A stretch of 64,000 nucleotides of DNA, taken from Planctomycetota bacterium. Lineage in GTDB: Bacteria; Planctomycetota; Planctomycetia; Pirellulales; Pirellulaceae. The notes beneath the pieces are model-generated. The model did no database searches. It was not told the origin of the DNA and worked only from the letters and a program-made list of their open reading frames with translations. The stretch spans positions 19,271 through 83,270 of the forward strand of contig JAJDEH010000068.1 in assembly GCA_029259935.1 (NCBI GenBank), written 5' to 3'. The position numbers were made by a program, and so were the translations under genes. This document shows, piece after piece, positions 25,935 to 35,856 of the stretch (the stretch's first letter is position 1; the number at the start of each line of letters is the position of its first letter).

Positions 25935-26573
25935 ATGGCATCTGGCCCTGAAGAGCTGATTCAGCAAGTAAACGGAGTTCAGTATCTCGAATACCCTGGC
26001 GTCGGTTGGATGAAAGCCGAGCTGCTGACCAGCGAAGCTCTCGGCAGGTGGGCGTTTTCGGACGCGCGTGCGGCCCTGCCGACACTTCTCGATCGAGTTC
26101 ACCGTTCTCCCGCCGAGGCAGCTATCCACCGGGAATTGATCTCCTTTTTCTTAGCTGAATGGATCTGCTACCAGACGCCTGAGAGTAGTTGTGCATGGTG
26201 GTGGTCGGAGGATGTTTCACGGTACCAAACAGTCTCACGTTCAACGGCTGTGCGTATGGTCGACGCCATCATCGCTTCGTCAGTGGCCGCGCGTAAGAAA
26301 TGGCTCGAAGGTGCTTTGAGCGACGAGGAAAAGTCAAGAATGGAAACAGAGTGCAACGTTGATTACACGAAGCTTGCCGATGTGTTCACCAACGAGCTAT
26401 TCTCAACCTCACAATCTTGTTTTTATGCTCTGACTTCACCTGAGAAGCGAGCGTCATGGATGCGCCGGTTCTTTGGTAGGCAGACGGATGCGAAGACGCG
26501 ACAGGGCGTCCCGGCAACCCGTAGCTTGATTGGCTTAAGCAACGTCGCGATCGGCATGTTCTGGATATCTTGA
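25935..26573 (+). CDS. Hypothetical protein
   Basis: 212 residues, ATG preceded by GAAGAG. The first 110 residues look helical and soluble (LIQQVNGVQYLEYPGVGWMKAELL, ALPTLLDRVHRSPAEAAIHRELISFFLAEW; quoted in part). A CAWWWSEDVSRY segment follows, then a coiled, charged region. No family recognised and no signal peptide. It lies alone between the inverted repeats and a gene-poor stretch, so it may be an accessory gene. Confidence 0.55.
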   Translation: MASGPEELIQQVNGVQYLEYPGVGWMKAELLTSEALGRWAFSDARAALPTLLDRVHRSPAEAAIHRELISFFLAEWICYQTPESSCAWWWSEDVSRYQTVSRSTAVRMVDAIIASSVAARKKWLEGALSDEEKSRMETECNVDYTKLADVFTNELFSTSQSCFYALTSPEKRASWMRRFFGRQTDAKTRQGVPATRSLIGLSNVAIGMFWIS

Positions 26574-27236
26574 TTGTTCAACGAACTCAGCCGCCGCTTC
26601 ACCCATGCGAATTCCTCGCTCTTCCTTCTGACGGAATTTGGACAATCCGACGCATCTCGGCGTTTCGCTCGATACGCGCGGTGAAAGCGACGTTTGCAGT
26701 TGCGTCATCAGAGTGGCGGCAACGCGTCGAGTCTCGGTCTTGTCTACATTCTTGGCCAGAGGGTTGCGGCGTTCGTTCAACAAAATTAATGATGTACCGT
26801 TTGCACTGGATCTTGTAAAATGAAGGGAGAGGGCAGGTGATCTCCGTCTCGCTGGGATGGGGCATGTTGTGAAACACCGCTCGCCGAGGCGCGAGATGTA
26901 TGCGCCTACCCCCTTGAAACGCTTGCCGAATTGCAAACGTTTTTAGATTCGATTTCACCACGGCAACAAGGACATTGAGTCGCGGTAACTCCTTGGCGCG
27001 GCTTCTTTTGGGGCAAGACCATGAACAACCAAACGGCATCAGTCTGGCAGTCGCTTGTATGTTACACTCTGCGAGGTGCCCCGCTTTGCGGGAGGCGCTG
27101 GCGGGGATTTCGCTGGTACCGTGGTGCCTTTGAAGTCCTAGGCGATACAAGAAAAATTGAGACGACGACATCAAGATGCGCGACGACCCGCTTGGCCTCT
27201 GTTGGCAAGAGGAAACAGAAGGGAGCCATTGGCTGC
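26574..27236. other. Gene-poor stretch
   Basis: 663 bases. Minus-strand frame 26599-27288 is open but has biased, family-free content and overlaps the end of plsC, so I do not accept it. Could be decayed coding DNA. Confidence 0.5.
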
Positions 27237-27893
27237 TCAAGAAATTTGCGAAGTTCGAGTTCGCGAAGCGCGCGCTTCTTGATGGCATTGGCCAATTCTT
27301 CGACTTACTTCCGCGACCAATTCTTCATCGGTATAGGCGGCGATGGCTTCGGGAGAAATGGGTTCGCCCGTGCAAACGTGAATCGCCGCAAGTTGTGGAA
27401 GGAACTGCGAGCGGGGCCAGGCCTGGAACGCGCCGTCCAAAGCGACTGGCACAATCGACACCTTGGCCCGCCGCGCCAGTGCGCAGAAGCCCGGCTTGAG
27501 TTTGGAGAGCTCGCCATCGCGGGTCCGCGTGCCTTCAGGAAAGACCAGCAGCAGTTCGCCCCGCTTCAGTCTCTTTAGCGACTCCTTCAGACCGCCGATC
27601 CCGACGCCGTCGCGACGAATGGGAATGGCATCCAAAAAGCGGATCAGCCAGCCGAATAGCGGATTGTTGAACAAAGTATCACGAGCCAGGTAGTTGAGCC
27701 GCCGGTCGCATGACAGGCCGACCAAGACCGGGTCGAAATGACTTTGGTGGTTGGCACAGACGATCGCTCCGCGAGTTTTCGGAAAGTTCTGTCGGCCGCT
27801 GCTGCGACCGCCGAACAGGGTGACAAAGGCCAGCCGCGCAGCAGGCTGGGCGATCTTGTACGCTAGACGCTGAAGAAAAGTCCTCTGGGACAT
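27237..27893 (-). CDS. plsC: 1-acyl-sn-glycerol-3-phosphate acyltransferase-like protein
   Basis: 218 residues of the PlsC family. The catalytic NHQSHFD (48-54, HX4D) and substrate-binding FPEGTR (117-122) are both complete, and a third motif VPVALDG is at about 147-153. It should add a fatty acyl chain to lysophosphatidate at the inner membrane. The gene follows cmk by three bases; cmk-plsC pairs are frequent in bacteria. The end holds an arginine-rich tail of unclear role. Confidence 0.9.
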   Translation of the reverse strand: MSQRTFLQRLAYKIAQPAARLAFVTLFGGRSSGRQNFPKTRGAIVCANHQSHFDPVLVGLSCDRRLNYLARDTLFNNPLFGWLIRFLDAIPIRRDGVGIGGLKESLKRLKRGELLLVFPEGTRTRDGELSKLKPGFCALARRAKVSIVPVALDGAFQAWPRSQFLPQLAAIHVCTGEPISPEAIAAYTDEELVAEVSRRIGQCHQEARASRTRTSQIS

Positions 27894-27896
27894 GAA

Positions 27897-28571
27897 TCAA
27901 TGACTGCCGGTGGTGCCTAGCGCTTGTTGTTTGTCGCGGACGATTTCTTCCAACTTGGTTACGACTTCGTCGAGCGTCATCCCGTCGGTCAACACTTCCA
28001 TGGCGTCCGCGGCCTGGATTAGCGCACCGACCGGACGAGTTGCGTCGCGGTGATCGCGGTCGTTTTGTTGGCTGAGTATTTCGTCCAAAGAAACCGTTTC
28101 CCCGCGCGACTGCATATCGAGCCAGCGCCGGCGCGCCCGTTCCTCGGAACTTGCCGTGAGGAAGATTTTGCACTCCGCATGGGGAAAGGCAACCGTGCCT
28201 TGGTCGCGTCCTTCCGTCACGAAGTTGTCGTCGCCGGCGATTTTTCGCTGCAAGGCAACGAGATTGGAGCGGACGCCCGGATGGTCCGCCACGAAGTGGA
28301 TCACCGACGTAACTTCGGAAGTTCGAATGGCGTCAGTGACATCTTGGCCGTCTAGTTGCACGCGTTGATCATTGAATTCGATCGAGACTGCCTTGGACAA
28401 GGCGGAAAGTCCATCCGCGTCGTCCCACGACACGCCCCGCTGCATCGCGGCGAGAGCGACAGCGCGATAAGTGGCTCCCGTATCCAAAAATCGAAAGCCT
28501 AGCCGCTCGGCCAGGGCTCGCGTCACGTGGCTTTTTCCCGCGCCGGCGGGTCCGTCGATAGTTACGATCAT
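27897..28571 (-). CDS. cmk: Cytidylate kinase
   Basis: 224 residues. Walker A GPAGAGKS at 7-14, then LGFRFLDTGATYRAVAL (dNMP binding) and FVTEGRDQGTVAFPHAE, where most bacterial enzymes read GRDIGT. ARRRWLDM and RDHRDATRPVGAL complete the lid. It phosphorylates CMP and dCMP to the diphosphates using ATP. ATG start. Upstream is the GH38-like gene with a 46-base gap, downstream plsC. Confidence 0.95.
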   Translation of the reverse strand: MIVTIDGPAGAGKSHVTRALAERLGFRFLDTGATYRAVALAAMQRGVSWDDADGLSALSKAVSIEFNDQRVQLDGQDVTDAIRTSEVTSVIHFVADHPGVRSNLVALQRKIAGDDNFVTEGRDQGTVAFPHAECKIFLTASSEERARRRWLDMQSRGETVSLDEILSQQNDRDHRDATRPVGALIQAADAMEVLTDGMTLDEVVTKLEEIVRDKQQALGTTGSH

Positions 28572-28617
28572 GGGTGCTGTCGTTGTCGCGCGCCAAGCCT
28601 GGACGTCGTGCCGTTGG

Positions 28618-31473
28618 TTACCATTTGCATTCTAACTCGATCCACTCACCGGCCGACAACTCGAGCCGAACTTTGCCGTCTTGCAGTTTGCAATCGCCGA
28701 GCGACTGGCCTTGAAAGTCGAGTTGGCGGGCGCTGGTGACTGCGCGAAAACAGGACAGCGTGGCCCTGGACGAGCGGCCCGCCGTTTCTAGCAGTCGCAC
28801 TCGAAAGCCTTGGACCGACCCTTCATTCGACATCGGCTCCCAGTGCGTGGCCACGACGTTCTTGGCGTCGATATGAAAGAGCCAACTGGAACTGGCGGGC
28901 GAGGGCGTCGCCGCCGTCTGCCGGGTGACGGCGATCGGCGCGAGAAAATCCAGCGCCGCCTGGTTGGCATGCGACACGTCGATGCCAACGCCCAGTTCAA
29001 AATGGCGTGACGTTTCGTCGCGCACCATCAGCAGGCTATCCAACATGCGGAATCCACATTTTCGATGAAACGGCAGGCCGCCGGTGAGAATCGTCGTGTG
29101 ACGTTTTTTGTCGCCGCTTTCGATTTCCACATACTGAGGCGCCTCGAAGCGTTTTCCGCCCACGGGCTGCCGCACTTCGTTGACGCCCCGCCACAAGTCG
29201 GCTCCTTCGTCGGGCCAAGCTATACGAGTCGCGAAGTACGAATTCCAGGGATCCGAACGGGGCTCGATTTCCGGTTCGAGGTCGATTTCAAAGTGGATGA
29301 TCCGGCTGCCGCGGAGCACTCGGTAGACTTGCGTGAATTTCGCCAGCGACGCTCCTTCCAGGTCGAGCAGTCGGCCCTTCACGACGATTTCGCCCTTTGT
29401 GGTCGTGCCCGAGGTTACTTGGATGGAATCGGCGGCCATGACCGAGTAGGCCGCTTGCTCGTCGGCATCGCGATAATCCTCGCCGGCGCTGGGCCGCTTG
29501 CCCGGCAGACGAAAGGCCAACTGATACGACAAGCGATTGCCGCGCGTTTTGTATTCGTATAGCGAACGCAGCGCGCCCGTGGTCGGATCGATCAAGACTT
29601 CAAAGAATTCATTACGCAAAAGGTAGTAGCCGTCGGTACCCGATCGATCCTCGGCCAACGCTTTGAGATCGCGCGCGCCTCGTTTTTTCGCTGCTGGTGG
29701 ACCAGGTGCGAGCCAGGCAAAACCCATCGGCGGCACGTCGACGATTGCCTGTTTCGTTCCGCCGGATTCATCGACCGCGTAGACGGGCCTTTCCACCGTC
29801 GGCAAGCCCTTGAGTTCCGAGATATCCACTCCGACCCGCCGTACAAAACTGCACGGGTTGGCAACCAGATATCCTTCCACGGCCTCACTATCCTGACGGG
29901 GCAGACTGGCCGCGAAGTTGTCGGCCGCGCCGGCCAACAGCTCTTCAATCTGTCGTTTCACATCGCTGTTGTCGACCGCTTCGCTTTGGTCGTCGATCTG
30001 CTCCAGCAGCGAACTGTCCGAGTTAATCAGATCGCCCGTCACGCAACTGGTGAGCGCATTGAGTGTGTGGGTGGCTTCGACGGCCACGCGACGCTGCCAA
30101 TAGCGGACCGAACTTGAAATCGGATCTTCATGGCGACGAATGACCGCCTGCTTCAAGTAAGGAGAACGATATTGGTCGGCCGTAAACAGGTCGGCATGTC
30201 CCGGATCATCGGTATCGCGAAAATACTCGTCGATCGTCACGAATTTTCCCAGCGCCGACGAGTAGCTGGCGATGCGGCGAAGATCGTCCAGCCACGGGCT
30301 AGACTGCCCGGGCCAGTGAGCAAGACAGATCGTGGCCACATGATCCATGTCCATCGACTCGCCCATCTTGACCGCCAAGTTCAGGTACGTCTCGGGCTTG
30401 GTCGCATCCAAAGGTACGCGGGCCAGTGCGTCGAGGCCGCAATGGTCGCTGCTCTCCCAGCGGGTCTTGATTTGAATTCCTTCGGGAAAGCGTCCGTCGT
30501 CCAGTGTTGCGTGCAGCGCCCCGGTAAACCCTAGCTTGTGCAGGATCGCCGGCAGCGCGGCGGCGAGTCCAAATCGACGCCGTCCGTAAACTTTCGGAGT
30601 GACTCCCAGGGTCTCTTCGAACCGCGACAGCCCGCGCTGAAGCTGAGCCCGCAACGATTCGACGCCAAGCAGCGATGTACGGCGCTCGGAAATCTCTCCG
30701 CCAATCAGTCCCACTCGGCTTTGCTCGCAGTCCGACTTCAGCAGCGCCAATGTCTTGGGTTCGTCGCTGGCAATTTTCTCTAAATCACTGGCGCACAACA
30801 GCAGGTTGGTCGGCGAGGGCCGGGCGAGTTCTTCTCGCAACGACGCGCCGATCGTCGTTTCCGCGACCAACGTCAGATCGACAATAAAGGCGTCCACCGG
30901 ATAGTAATGGTCTCGTTCCTCGGCCAGGACATCGAAACACGCAGTCAGTTTCTTTTTCGCCTCGTCGGTGTCGCCGCGCATGGCGGCTTCGGCCGCGGCC
31001 AAGACCTGATTGTTGAAATGGACTTCATCCAAGTTACTGGCGTAGCGCATTTGTCGGGTCAGCAGTTCGACTTGCAGATAGCAGTAGCCAAGCGCCAGAA
31101 AGTCCGCGACCAAGTCTGCATCGACACCGCCATCGCCTCCTTCGAGCGGTTCGAGCGCGAGCTGGATGATCTCATCGCGATCGTCCTTCTTGCGGATGAA
31201 GACCGCGCCTTCTTCCTTGGCACGCTGGGAAAAGCCGGTGGGCAGTTCACTGGCGCTGATGGAGGGCGCGACGAGCAGACGATCGGCCAGCTCATTGGGC
31301 GGGTCGTCGACACGGTGCCACTTGGGCATCGCGCCCGCTGCCGCGATCAGTGCTGGATGCCACAAGGCGGTCCAATTGGCCAGCAGGCCTTGCGCTTCCT
31401 CGCCTTCGTGGTGGACTGGAAAGTCCTCCAAGCTATGGCAAGGGAGCAATATCATGCATTCCTGGTACTTCAT
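28618..31473 (-). CDS. GH38-like (alpha-mannosidase fold) protein lacking clear catalytic residues
   Basis: 951 residues in the order of a glycoside hydrolase family 38 protein: an N-terminal alpha/beta region, a helical part (SSVRYWQRRVAVEATHTLNALTS), and a large C-terminal beta-sandwich region (YYLLRNEFFEVLIDPTTGALRSLY, then IHFEIDLEPEIEPRSDPWNSYFATRIAWP; quoted in part). The N-terminal HTHWD zinc motif and the catalytic-Asp segment are replaced: it opens LLPCHSLEDFPV and has YGRRRFGLAAALP where active enzymes carry an Asp-containing IDPFGHS-type sequence. No signal peptide. It may be an inactive sugar-binding relative, or use other residues. Confidence 0.7.
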   Translation of the reverse strand: MKYQECMILLPCHSLEDFPVHHEGEEAQGLLANWTALWHPALIAAAGAMPKWHRVDDPPNELADRLLVAPSISASELPTGFSQRAKEEGAVFIRKKDDRDEIIQLALEPLEGGDGGVDADLVADFLALGYCYLQVELLTRQMRYASNLDEVHFNNQVLAAAEAAMRGDTDEAKKKLTACFDVLAEERDHYYPVDAFIVDLTLVAETTIGASLREELARPSPTNLLLCASDLEKIASDEPKTLALLKSDCEQSRVGLIGGEISERRTSLLGVESLRAQLQRGLSRFEETLGVTPKVYGRRRFGLAAALPAILHKLGFTGALHATLDDGRFPEGIQIKTRWESSDHCGLDALARVPLDATKPETYLNLAVKMGESMDMDHVATICLAHWPGQSSPWLDDLRRIASYSSALGKFVTIDEYFRDTDDPGHADLFTADQYRSPYLKQAVIRRHEDPISSSVRYWQRRVAVEATHTLNALTSCVTGDLINSDSSLLEQIDDQSEAVDNSDVKRQIEELLAGAADNFAASLPRQDSEAVEGYLVANPCSFVRRVGVDISELKGLPTVERPVYAVDESGGTKQAIVDVPPMGFAWLAPGPPAAKKRGARDLKALAEDRSGTDGYYLLRNEFFEVLIDPTTGALRSLYEYKTRGNRLSYQLAFRLPGKRPSAGEDYRDADEQAAYSVMAADSIQVTSGTTTKGEIVVKGRLLDLEGASLAKFTQVYRVLRGSRIIHFEIDLEPEIEPRSDPWNSYFATRIAWPDEGADLWRGVNEVRQPVGGKRFEAPQYVEIESGDKKRHTTILTGGLPFHRKCGFRMLDSLLMVRDETSRHFELGVGIDVSHANQAALDFLAPIAVTRQTAATPSPASSSWLFHIDAKNVVATHWEPMSNEGSVQGFRVRLLETAGRSSRATLSCFRAVTSARQLDFQGQSLGDCKLQDGKVRLELSAGEWIELECKW

Positions 31474-31924
31474 CTGGGCAACCCGTTTCCGGAAGGGGAT
31501 AAAAAGGTCGTCAGTGCCAACGCGTGGGATCAGGGTCGACTGTGACGAATAATCCAGATATTCACTTGCGGTGGCAAGTTAAAGAACGTACGGGGGGAGG
31601 CTGCCGTACCAGTATCGCGAGCTGGCTGAAGGCCGCTGCTTTTTTGTTACCGCCGATCTTAACATTCTTGCCGGGCCCCCTCAAGGAAAGGCTTGGGTAA
31701 GACTCAGCGAAGCGGATGTCGCCATAAATCTCAAGGAAAGCGGCGAAAATAGTTGACAATAAGGCAGTTTTTTCACTAAATTGGAAAGCAGAAGAGGACC
31801 AGGCAGCGTTCAAATTTGATCTTATCTTTGCTATCTCTCGTTGCTAGTTTTAAGCTGTCAGGTGAAATGACTTTCGGAACGGTCATTTTCCAAAGCACAA
31901 TTCGGACTTTCTGGGAACACCCTC
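31474..31924. other. Intergenic region and leader of the pilus locus
   Basis: 451 bases. It carries a promoter candidate at 31753-31782. An imperfect hairpin (AAATGAC 31865-31871, GTCATTT 31882-31888) precedes the pilM start and could affect its translation. Confidence 0.5.
31753..31782 (+). promoter_or_regulatory. Sigma-70-type promoter candidate for the pilM operon
   Basis: TTGACA at 31753-31758, an 18-base spacer, then TAAATT at 31777-31782. The -35 box is perfect; the -10 box matches four of six. This would give a leader of roughly 135 bases before the ATG at 31925. Confidence 0.45.
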
Positions 31925-34237
31925 ATGGCTAAGTCTAAGCGCAGACGTAGTGGCGTCTGGGGTATTGATATTGGACAGTGCGGACTTAAGGCACTGCGTT
32001 GTACGGTCGACGACGAAGACAACCTCGTGGCCGATGCCTTTGATTACATCGAGTATCCCAAGGTACTCAGCCAACCGGAAGCCAACGCAGACGAACTGAT
32101 CCAGGAAGCGCTGGAACAATTCCTTTCCAGGAATGAAGTCAAAGGCGACAAGGTGGCGGTATCGGTTTCAGGCCAGGCGGGGCTCTCACGATTTTTCAAG
32201 CCGCCCCCGGTCGATGCCAAGATGATCCCGGACATCGTCAAGTACGAAGCGCGGCAACAGATTCCGTTCGCTTTGGAAGATGTGATCTGGGACTATCAGC
32301 GAATTGGCGGGACCGAGGTGGACGGCTTTGTGATGGATGCCGAAGTGGGCATCTTCGCGATGAAGCGGGACGCCGTCTTTCGGGCGCTCCAGCCATTCTT
32401 GGCGGCCGACCTGGAGATCAGCGTTGTCCAGCTTGCACCGCTAGCAATTTTCAATGTCGTGTGTAACGACGTGTTGGGCGAAATCCCCGAAGAGTTTGAT
32501 CCGGATAATCCGCCCGAGTCGTGGATCGTGTTGTCGATGGGAACGGAAACGACCGATTTGGTCATTACCAATGGGCACCGGGTTTGGCAACGAAACATTC
32601 CCTTGGGTGGTAATCACTTTACCAAACAGTTGACCAAGGAATTGAAACTAACTTACGCCAAGGCCGAACACCTCAAGCGAAATGCCCGTCAGGCGGAGGA
32701 TCCCAAGACGGTGTTTCAAGTGATGCGTCCCGTGTTCAATGATTTGGTGACCGAAATTCAGCGCTCGGTTGGGTTTTTCCAAAGCATCGACCGCAAAGCG
32801 AAGATCGGGAAGATGATCATGCTGGGCAACGCGGTCAAACTGCCCGGGCTGCGCCAATATCTGTCGAAGAACCTGGGCCATGAGGTCGTCAAGCTGGACG
32901 CTTTCGAGCGGCTGCAGGGTTCGTCGGTCGTCGAATCGAAGTCGTTCAAGGACAACTTGCTCTCCTTTGCCGTGTGCTACGGTTTGTGCTTGCAAGGGCT
33001 GGACAAATCAACCATTTCGACGAATCTGCTGCCCCGCGAATTCTTGACCGAACGTTTGATTCGCGAAAAGAAGCCGTGGGCCGTGGCGGCGCTAGGCGCT
33101 TTGTTGCTGGGCTTCTCTTGCAACTACTATTTCATCTTTGACGCTTGGGCGCGGGTCGAGCCTGAACGGCAACGCGACAACGGATCTTGGCAGGCGTTGA
33201 TCAGCCAAATCGATTCGGTCAAAAGAGACAGCGATACAAAGATGAAGGATTACACCGAGCTGGAAAACCAGCTCAAGAAGATCAAGGAAATTGGCGACGA
33301 AGTGGTGGGGGACCGCGACCGCAAGTTGTTGTGGTTGGAACTGACCGCGGCTCTGTTGCATGCGCTTCCCAAGCATGATGCGAATCACGGACAAATGCTC
33401 AATCCCAAGGATTGGGGTTATCAAGACCGTCCCGATATGCAGATTGATTCGTTGGAGACCAACTACGTCAAAGACCTTAAAACTTGGTACACCGAGGGGG
33501 TGAAGGCACAATACGAAGGCGAACTGAGGAGCGTGGCCCAATTGGCGCTGGTCGACGCGGGAATGAGCGAAGAGCAAGCCGAAAAGGAGGCCGCCGAGGA
33601 AACGGAGAAGGCCGCCGCCGTCGACAAAGAAAAAGCCGAGGAACTTAAAGGACCGACGGGCCCCGGCTGGATCATCGAAATGAAAGGGTATCACTACCAC
33701 AACGGACCTGCTTCGCAGAACAAGGTCAATTGGGGGGCTTCTTACATTCGGCGAACGTTGCTGAAAAATCTTCGTCAGGGGTCCATTATGTTGCCAAATG
33801 ACAATGGAGTGCAGACCGAGTTTGAATTTAAAGAGTTGGGAATTGGTTACCCAATTTTGACCGAGTACCATAACGAACTCTCGTTCAAGATCCCGAACCC
33901 GAATCATCCGGACAATATGGATAAGAATCGCGGTGCTCGAGGGGCTCGGGGTGATCGGGACGATGAAAAAAAGGTCACGGAGCCACTTATGTTCCCCGCG
34001 CCGCGAACCACTTTTACGGTCCAATTCGTTTGGCGGGAAAAACCAATGACGCCCAGGATGGAAGAAAAACGTAAGAGGGAGGAAGAAGCGCGGAAGAAGG
34101 CTCAAGGTGCTCTGCCGGCGGAAGGAAAGGGAAGTGGGGAGGCCGAGGCGGACGCGCCGGGCGACCCCGCGGCTGACCGCAAGCCCGACGAGCCGGCCGA
34201 GCCGGCCGAAGTGAATCCCCAGAACGGAGGAAAATGA
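31925..34237 (+). CDS. pilM: PilM-PilN fusion, type IV pilus/type II secretion-like assembly protein
   Basis: 770 residues. Residues about 1-370 are an actin-like PilM/GspL-cyto domain: GIDIGQCGLKALRC, SVSGQAGLSRFFKPPPVD, MIPDIVKYEARQQIPFALEDVIWDY (quoted in part), then MGTETTDLVIT and IPLGGNHFTKQL. A membrane helix at about 385-405 and a long coiled coil correspond to PilN, so both proteins are joined in one chain. The last 130 residues are charged with proline and glutamate. PilM and PilN tie the pilus motor to the inner membrane. Ordinary PilM is about 350 residues. Its stop overlaps the next gene's ATG (ATGA). Confidence 0.87.
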   Translation: MAKSKRRRSGVWGIDIGQCGLKALRCTVDDEDNLVADAFDYIEYPKVLSQPEANADELIQEALEQFLSRNEVKGDKVAVSVSGQAGLSRFFKPPPVDAKMIPDIVKYEARQQIPFALEDVIWDYQRIGGTEVDGFVMDAEVGIFAMKRDAVFRALQPFLAADLEISVVQLAPLAIFNVVCNDVLGEIPEEFDPDNPPESWIVLSMGTETTDLVITNGHRVWQRNIPLGGNHFTKQLTKELKLTYAKAEHLKRNARQAEDPKTVFQVMRPVFNDLVTEIQRSVGFFQSIDRKAKIGKMIMLGNAVKLPGLRQYLSKNLGHEVVKLDAFERLQGSSVVESKSFKDNLLSFAVCYGLCLQGLDKSTISTNLLPREFLTERLIREKKPWAVAALGALLLGFSCNYYFIFDAWARVEPERQRDNGSWQALISQIDSVKRDSDTKMKDYTELENQLKKIKEIGDEVVGDRDRKLLWLELTAALLHALPKHDANHGQMLNPKDWGYQDRPDMQIDSLETNYVKDLKTWYTEGVKAQYEGELRSVAQLALVDAGMSEEQAEKEAAEETEKAAAVDKEKAEELKGPTGPGWIIEMKGYHYHNGPASQNKVNWGASYIRRTLLKNLRQGSIMLPNDNGVQTEFEFKELGIGYPILTEYHNELSFKIPNPNHPDNMDKNRGARGARGDRDDEKKVTEPLMFPAPRTTFTVQFVWREKPMTPRMEEKRKREEEARKKAQGALPAEGKGSGEAEADAPGDPAADRKPDEPAEPAEVNPQNGGK

Positions 34238-35733
34238 ATATGGACCAACTAAAGAACATCCTCGCCGTGCTGTTCAAACACCGTTTTTGGGTGATCTGTG
34301 GTGTCGTGGCCATTATCAGCGGGGGGACATGGATTGCAGCTTCCGGTAATGTCAAGGACCGAGAAAAGACCCACCGGAGTGCGATCACCGGCGCGAAGGG
34401 CAGGGCGGAAGGAATTCCCAAAACGGGTGTCGACACAAGTGGACGCAAGATCCATCCAAACAAGACGACCGCTGAGGGAATGGCCGCGCTGATTGAGGCC
34501 AAAAAGAGAGACGTCGCCAGAGCATGGGACAGGCAATATGAAAAACAGCGTGCAGTCTTTGTATGGCCCGCGGAGGTGATGGTGGAGGGATTTGAGGAGC
34601 AAGTCAAAGATATGACGCCGATCGAAACGGCGATTGTGAACAGAGACATCCTGCAGGACTACCGAGAGGGTTACAAGCAGTTCTTGTCGGGCCATCTGCC
34701 CAAGTTAGCCGAGGTGGTGGGAGCCCAATGGGATGGCGGCCCAGCGAACCCAAATGTCATTGTGAACTGGAACCCTGCAAATCAGAGGCAAATCAAAGAC
34801 CGGCTGACCGTGTTTCAGAGTTCGGGCGGTGTGCCGACCACGGCCGAAATGCTGTATGCCCAAGAAGACCTGTGGGTTGTCAAGTCACTGTTGGAAATCA
34901 TCAAGGCGACCAACGGGAATGTCGACGGACATTGGCAAGCGAAAATCAAGGAAATTCACCACCTGCGGATTGGGTCGGACGCCAGTGCGGCCACCGGAGG
35001 CGTAAGCGCCAGCGGATTTGTCGGCGGGGGGCCAGGTGGCGGTCCCGGTGGGTCAGGTAGCGGAGCTGATTTGGGCGCACCCGGAGGAAGCGGGGGAGGC
35101 GGTGGTGGAGGAGGAGGTCGGAAGAAGAAGAACGAGGATCTCTACGACCCGGCTGAAGGACGTTATGTCGACCAAGACTTCAATCCTATTCCGGCAAGTA
35201 AACTGCGAAAGTCTCATCTTGTCGCCAAGCGAATGCCCGTCAGGATTGGATTGAAAATGGACCAAACCGCGTTGGACGACTTGCTCGTGAATTGCAGCCA
35301 ATCACCATTGCCCGTGGAAGTGAGGTGGGTGCGAATTAACAAGCACCAGTCCGGCAGGGGAAGCGGTGGAGGACGCAATCGAGGCGGTGGTGGCGGCCCT
35401 GCCGCTCCCGGCGCGCAAGGAGCCGAAGCCGGCGGTGGTCAGTTTGCTGGTGCCGGTGGTGGCCCGGGCGGAGGAGGCGGGCGCAGACGAGGAAAATCGG
35501 AAGCAAATAAGTATCCATTTGATCTTCCGGTAGAGATTTACGGGATCATTTATATCTATAATCCGGTGGATGAAGTGACACTGGCCGTCGAAGGCGACGA
35601 CAAGGACACGGAAGGCAAAGAATCCGAGCAAGACCCCGCGGCGGCGGACCCCGCGGCGGCAGATCCTGCCGCTGCCAGCCCCGCGGCGGTGGACGCGGAA
35701 AAGCAACCCGGCGGCGCGCCCGCCGGACCGTAA
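34234..35733 (+). CDS. Inner-membrane protein of the pilus locus with glycine-rich linkers
   Basis: 499 residues, overlapping the upstream gene by four bases. A membrane helix at about 12-36 (HRFWVICGVVAIISGGTWIAA) leads into a periplasmic region. Position suggests a PilO role, but the sequence is not close to PilO. Two glycine-rich low-complexity linkers (near residues 248-298 and 378-418) separate beta-rich parts such as LPVEIYGIIYIYNP, and the tail is rich in Ala-Asp-Pro. It should link PilM-PilN to the secretin in the periplasm. The linker DNA is highly repetitive GGN codons. Confidence 0.65.
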   Translation: MNMDQLKNILAVLFKHRFWVICGVVAIISGGTWIAASGNVKDREKTHRSAITGAKGRAEGIPKTGVDTSGRKIHPNKTTAEGMAALIEAKKRDVARAWDRQYEKQRAVFVWPAEVMVEGFEEQVKDMTPIETAIVNRDILQDYREGYKQFLSGHLPKLAEVVGAQWDGGPANPNVIVNWNPANQRQIKDRLTVFQSSGGVPTTAEMLYAQEDLWVVKSLLEIIKATNGNVDGHWQAKIKEIHHLRIGSDASAATGGVSASGFVGGGPGGGPGGSGSGADLGAPGGSGGGGGGGGGRKKKNEDLYDPAEGRYVDQDFNPIPASKLRKSHLVAKRMPVRIGLKMDQTALDDLLVNCSQSPLPVEVRWVRINKHQSGRGSGGGRNRGGGGGPAAPGAQGAEAGGGQFAGAGGGPGGGGGRRRGKSEANKYPFDLPVEIYGIIYIYNPVDEVTLAVEGDDKDTEGKESEQDPAAADPAAADPAAASPAAVDAEKQPGGAPAGP

Positions 35734-35856
35734 TGATGGTTGGTTATTAGATGGCATGCCAAACTTTGGCGGACCCAAACTGCTTGAACGAGATTTGAAT
35801 GAATAGAGAGTCGGGGGCGACTGTCCAGGTGCTGCTAAAAAGCAGGGAGAGATGAA

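Noticed and set aside
26599..27288. Long minus-strand open frame (229 codons)
   Set aside because: No family resemblance, no ribosome-binding site, unusual residue mix, and it overlaps the end of the real plsC gene.
27021..27578. Plus-strand open frame opposite plsC
   Set aside because: It is the antisense of plsC and has no family features.
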